64,000 nucleotides of DNA from Channa striata (taxonomy: Eukaryota; Chordata; Actinopteri; Anabantiformes; Channidae), in the NCBI GenBank assembly GCA_033026295.1, contig CM065179.1:22313275-22377274 (forward strand), read 5' to 3'. Positions within the stretch are counted from its first letter, which is position 1. Every line of letters starts with the position of its first letter. Position numbers and translations under genes: made by a program. The notes under the pieces were generated by a model that made no database searches, was not told the DNA's origin, and saw only the letters and a program-made list of their open reading frames with translations. Positions 62,700 to 64,000 of the stretch are shown in pieces.

Positions 62700-63200
62700 C
62701 ATTCAACGGCAGCAAAGACCGAGGGGTCGAGCTACAAATGCGAAAAGGAACGACGGCACTTAGGCTGCACGCGCGCCTAAGTGGGTCAGCGGCACTTAGC
62801 AGGACAAATGAAAAACGCCAAAGAGTCGAGGATTATTTTCCGAGTAAAGCAGCGCAGTGGACACGCGTTTACAGCGGGGAGCAAATAAGTCGACGTCTAA
62901 ACGCCCTTTGTCCACGTTTCCCCTCCGAAAAAAGTCGCCACACCACAACGTGTAAATGTAAACGGCTTCAAACTTACCGTTTTGGCCGCACGGAAACTAA
63001 ACGCTAAAAGTTTGTAACACGCAGCAGGTCGCAGCTCCAGTCCATGGTCGCCGTCGACCGAAGGAGTGCGCACACACTCTGCGTGGTCATTGGCTGCTGC
63101 GGCGGCGTCCTCGTCCTGTGATTGGTGGACGTGTGTGGCTGCGGGCTGTGGGCCGAGCAGCCAGCGTTCACCTTCCTTTGCTTTAAATAGCTGTCAGGGA
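62700..63200 (-). promoter_or_regulatory. CpG-rich promoter region of farp2
   Basis: CpG density is high from about 62690 to 63170 (ACGCGCGCC, GTCGCCGTCGACCG, GCGGCGTCCTCGTCC). CATTGGCTG and GTGATTGGTGG are CCAAT boxes. This fits a housekeeping promoter around the first exon. Confidence 0.5.
62978..63060 (-). other. farp2: Probable non-coding first exon of farp2
   Basis: A consensus donor (CCAAAACG/GTAAGTTTG) lies at 62978/62977, and an acceptor (TTTTTGCAG/GATTGAAG) at 62407 starts the exon with the ATG. The exon's 5' end is not defined. If transcription starts above 63045, a 13-codon upstream frame (63045-63004, MDWSCDLLRV...) would precede the real start. Confidence 0.5.
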
Positions 63201-64000
63201 TGCAGGATTACACGCCTGTGTTATGACTTTTTCATAAGGCTTCGTGGAATTTTTGTACAGCTACGTGTGTCTAATCGATACCGCAACTTCTACCGCCAGA
63301 GGAAACCAAATGGTTTGTTTTTCTAATTAAGGTCTTTGATAGTATGTAAACGGCGTTTATGTGGTTTTGGTGGTGAAGTTTGGCCTGTGAGTTATATGAG
63401 GGAAATGTGGTATTAATACATTCAGTATCACAACTTTCCATTAACATCAGGTATTAGTGAGTGAGGTATTAGCCGTCTGTCAACAGTTCACAGCTTGATC
63501 ACATCAGTCGTGATGGATCGATGGACAGTTCACACTTCGGGTCTTTGTTCGATGACAGCACTTTAATGTTAATAGCCGGACTGAGCAAGAGGACGAGGAC
63601 CGGAGGAGTCCACGTCTGGCGCAGTGATGAGGCTCCCCCTACTGTTAGAACAAACTTACATTACAGCCAAATACTTAGATCCCCACGCAGAGCATTTTTT
63701 CCCTTAAAAGAAAAAGTACATTAACTCATGAAATGTGCACTTTAGAAATACTTGTATTTTACTAGAGTAATTTTATCGTATAGTTACTTTTATTCAACTA
63801 CACTTTAAAAAACGTACTTTTTAAATAAATTATATTAATTTGTCACCTTCATTGTCTTTTACAGATAAAGAGGCCTAATAAAACATTTAATCAATTAATT
63901 AATGTTAAGCAATATTATGAAGTAAGCATCTGTTGGTAAGCACACACAGTATACAAGATCTGCCTTTATCACATGGTTGTTATAGTAACAGAGATCTTTC
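63201..64000. other. Upstream flank, nothing recognised
   Basis: AT-rich to mixed sequence with no supported gene up to the window end. Confidence 0.5.

Overview
The window is nuclear DNA of a ray-finned fish, probably a compact-genome teleost. It has multi-exon genes with GT-AG introns, CA/GT microsatellites, fish-type L2-like LINE tails ending in TTGAA repeats, and a urate-pathway allantoinase gene that mammals have lost. I rebuilt the genes by joining exons in phase and comparing the products with remembered vertebrate families. No search was run.

Layout, left to right. (1) 1-5348, minus: ttc39c, 12 coding exons, with its 3' end beyond the left edge and its CpG-rich promoter at about 5350-5830. 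(2) 5830-8092: intergenic, with the likely remnant of a hAT-type DNA transposon. (3) 8093-11983, plus: allantoinase, 10 coding exons. (4) 13115-17564, plus: agxt (alanine-glyoxylate/serine-pyruvate aminotransferase), 11 exons, with a LINE fragment in intron 8. (5) 18381-20136, plus: dtymk (thymidylate kinase), 5 exons. (6) 26439-20784, minus: atg4b (autophagy cysteine protease), 13 exons, tail to tail with dtymk. (7) 36613-28896, minus: bok (BCL2 family), 4 exons. (8) 62376-40352, minus: farp2 (FERM, RhoGEF and two PH domains), 26 coding exons plus a probable non-coding first exon at about 62978-63060.

The order farp2-bok-atg4b-dtymk matches human 2q37.3, where AGXT also lies. STK25 and THAP4, which sit between these genes in human, are not seen. 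ttc39c is on a different chromosome (18q11) in human. Allantoinase and agxt are adjacent and co-oriented. Urate breakdown through allantoin can yield glyoxylate, and agxt removes glyoxylate, so the pair could be functionally related, but co-regulation is not shown.

The most interesting signals are in farp2. One is an unlisted second version of the exon before the last PH domain (41456-41568), with the same splice phases. Another is a long exon holding both an internal splice donor and its own stop codon, which predicts a short FERM-only isoform. A third is a possible 21-nt micro-exon in the first PH domain. Elsewhere, bok appears to lack the conserved BH3 aspartate, and agxt ends in SKV instead of a standard peroxisomal signal. 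I found no CRISPR arrays, operons, rRNA or convincing tRNA genes.
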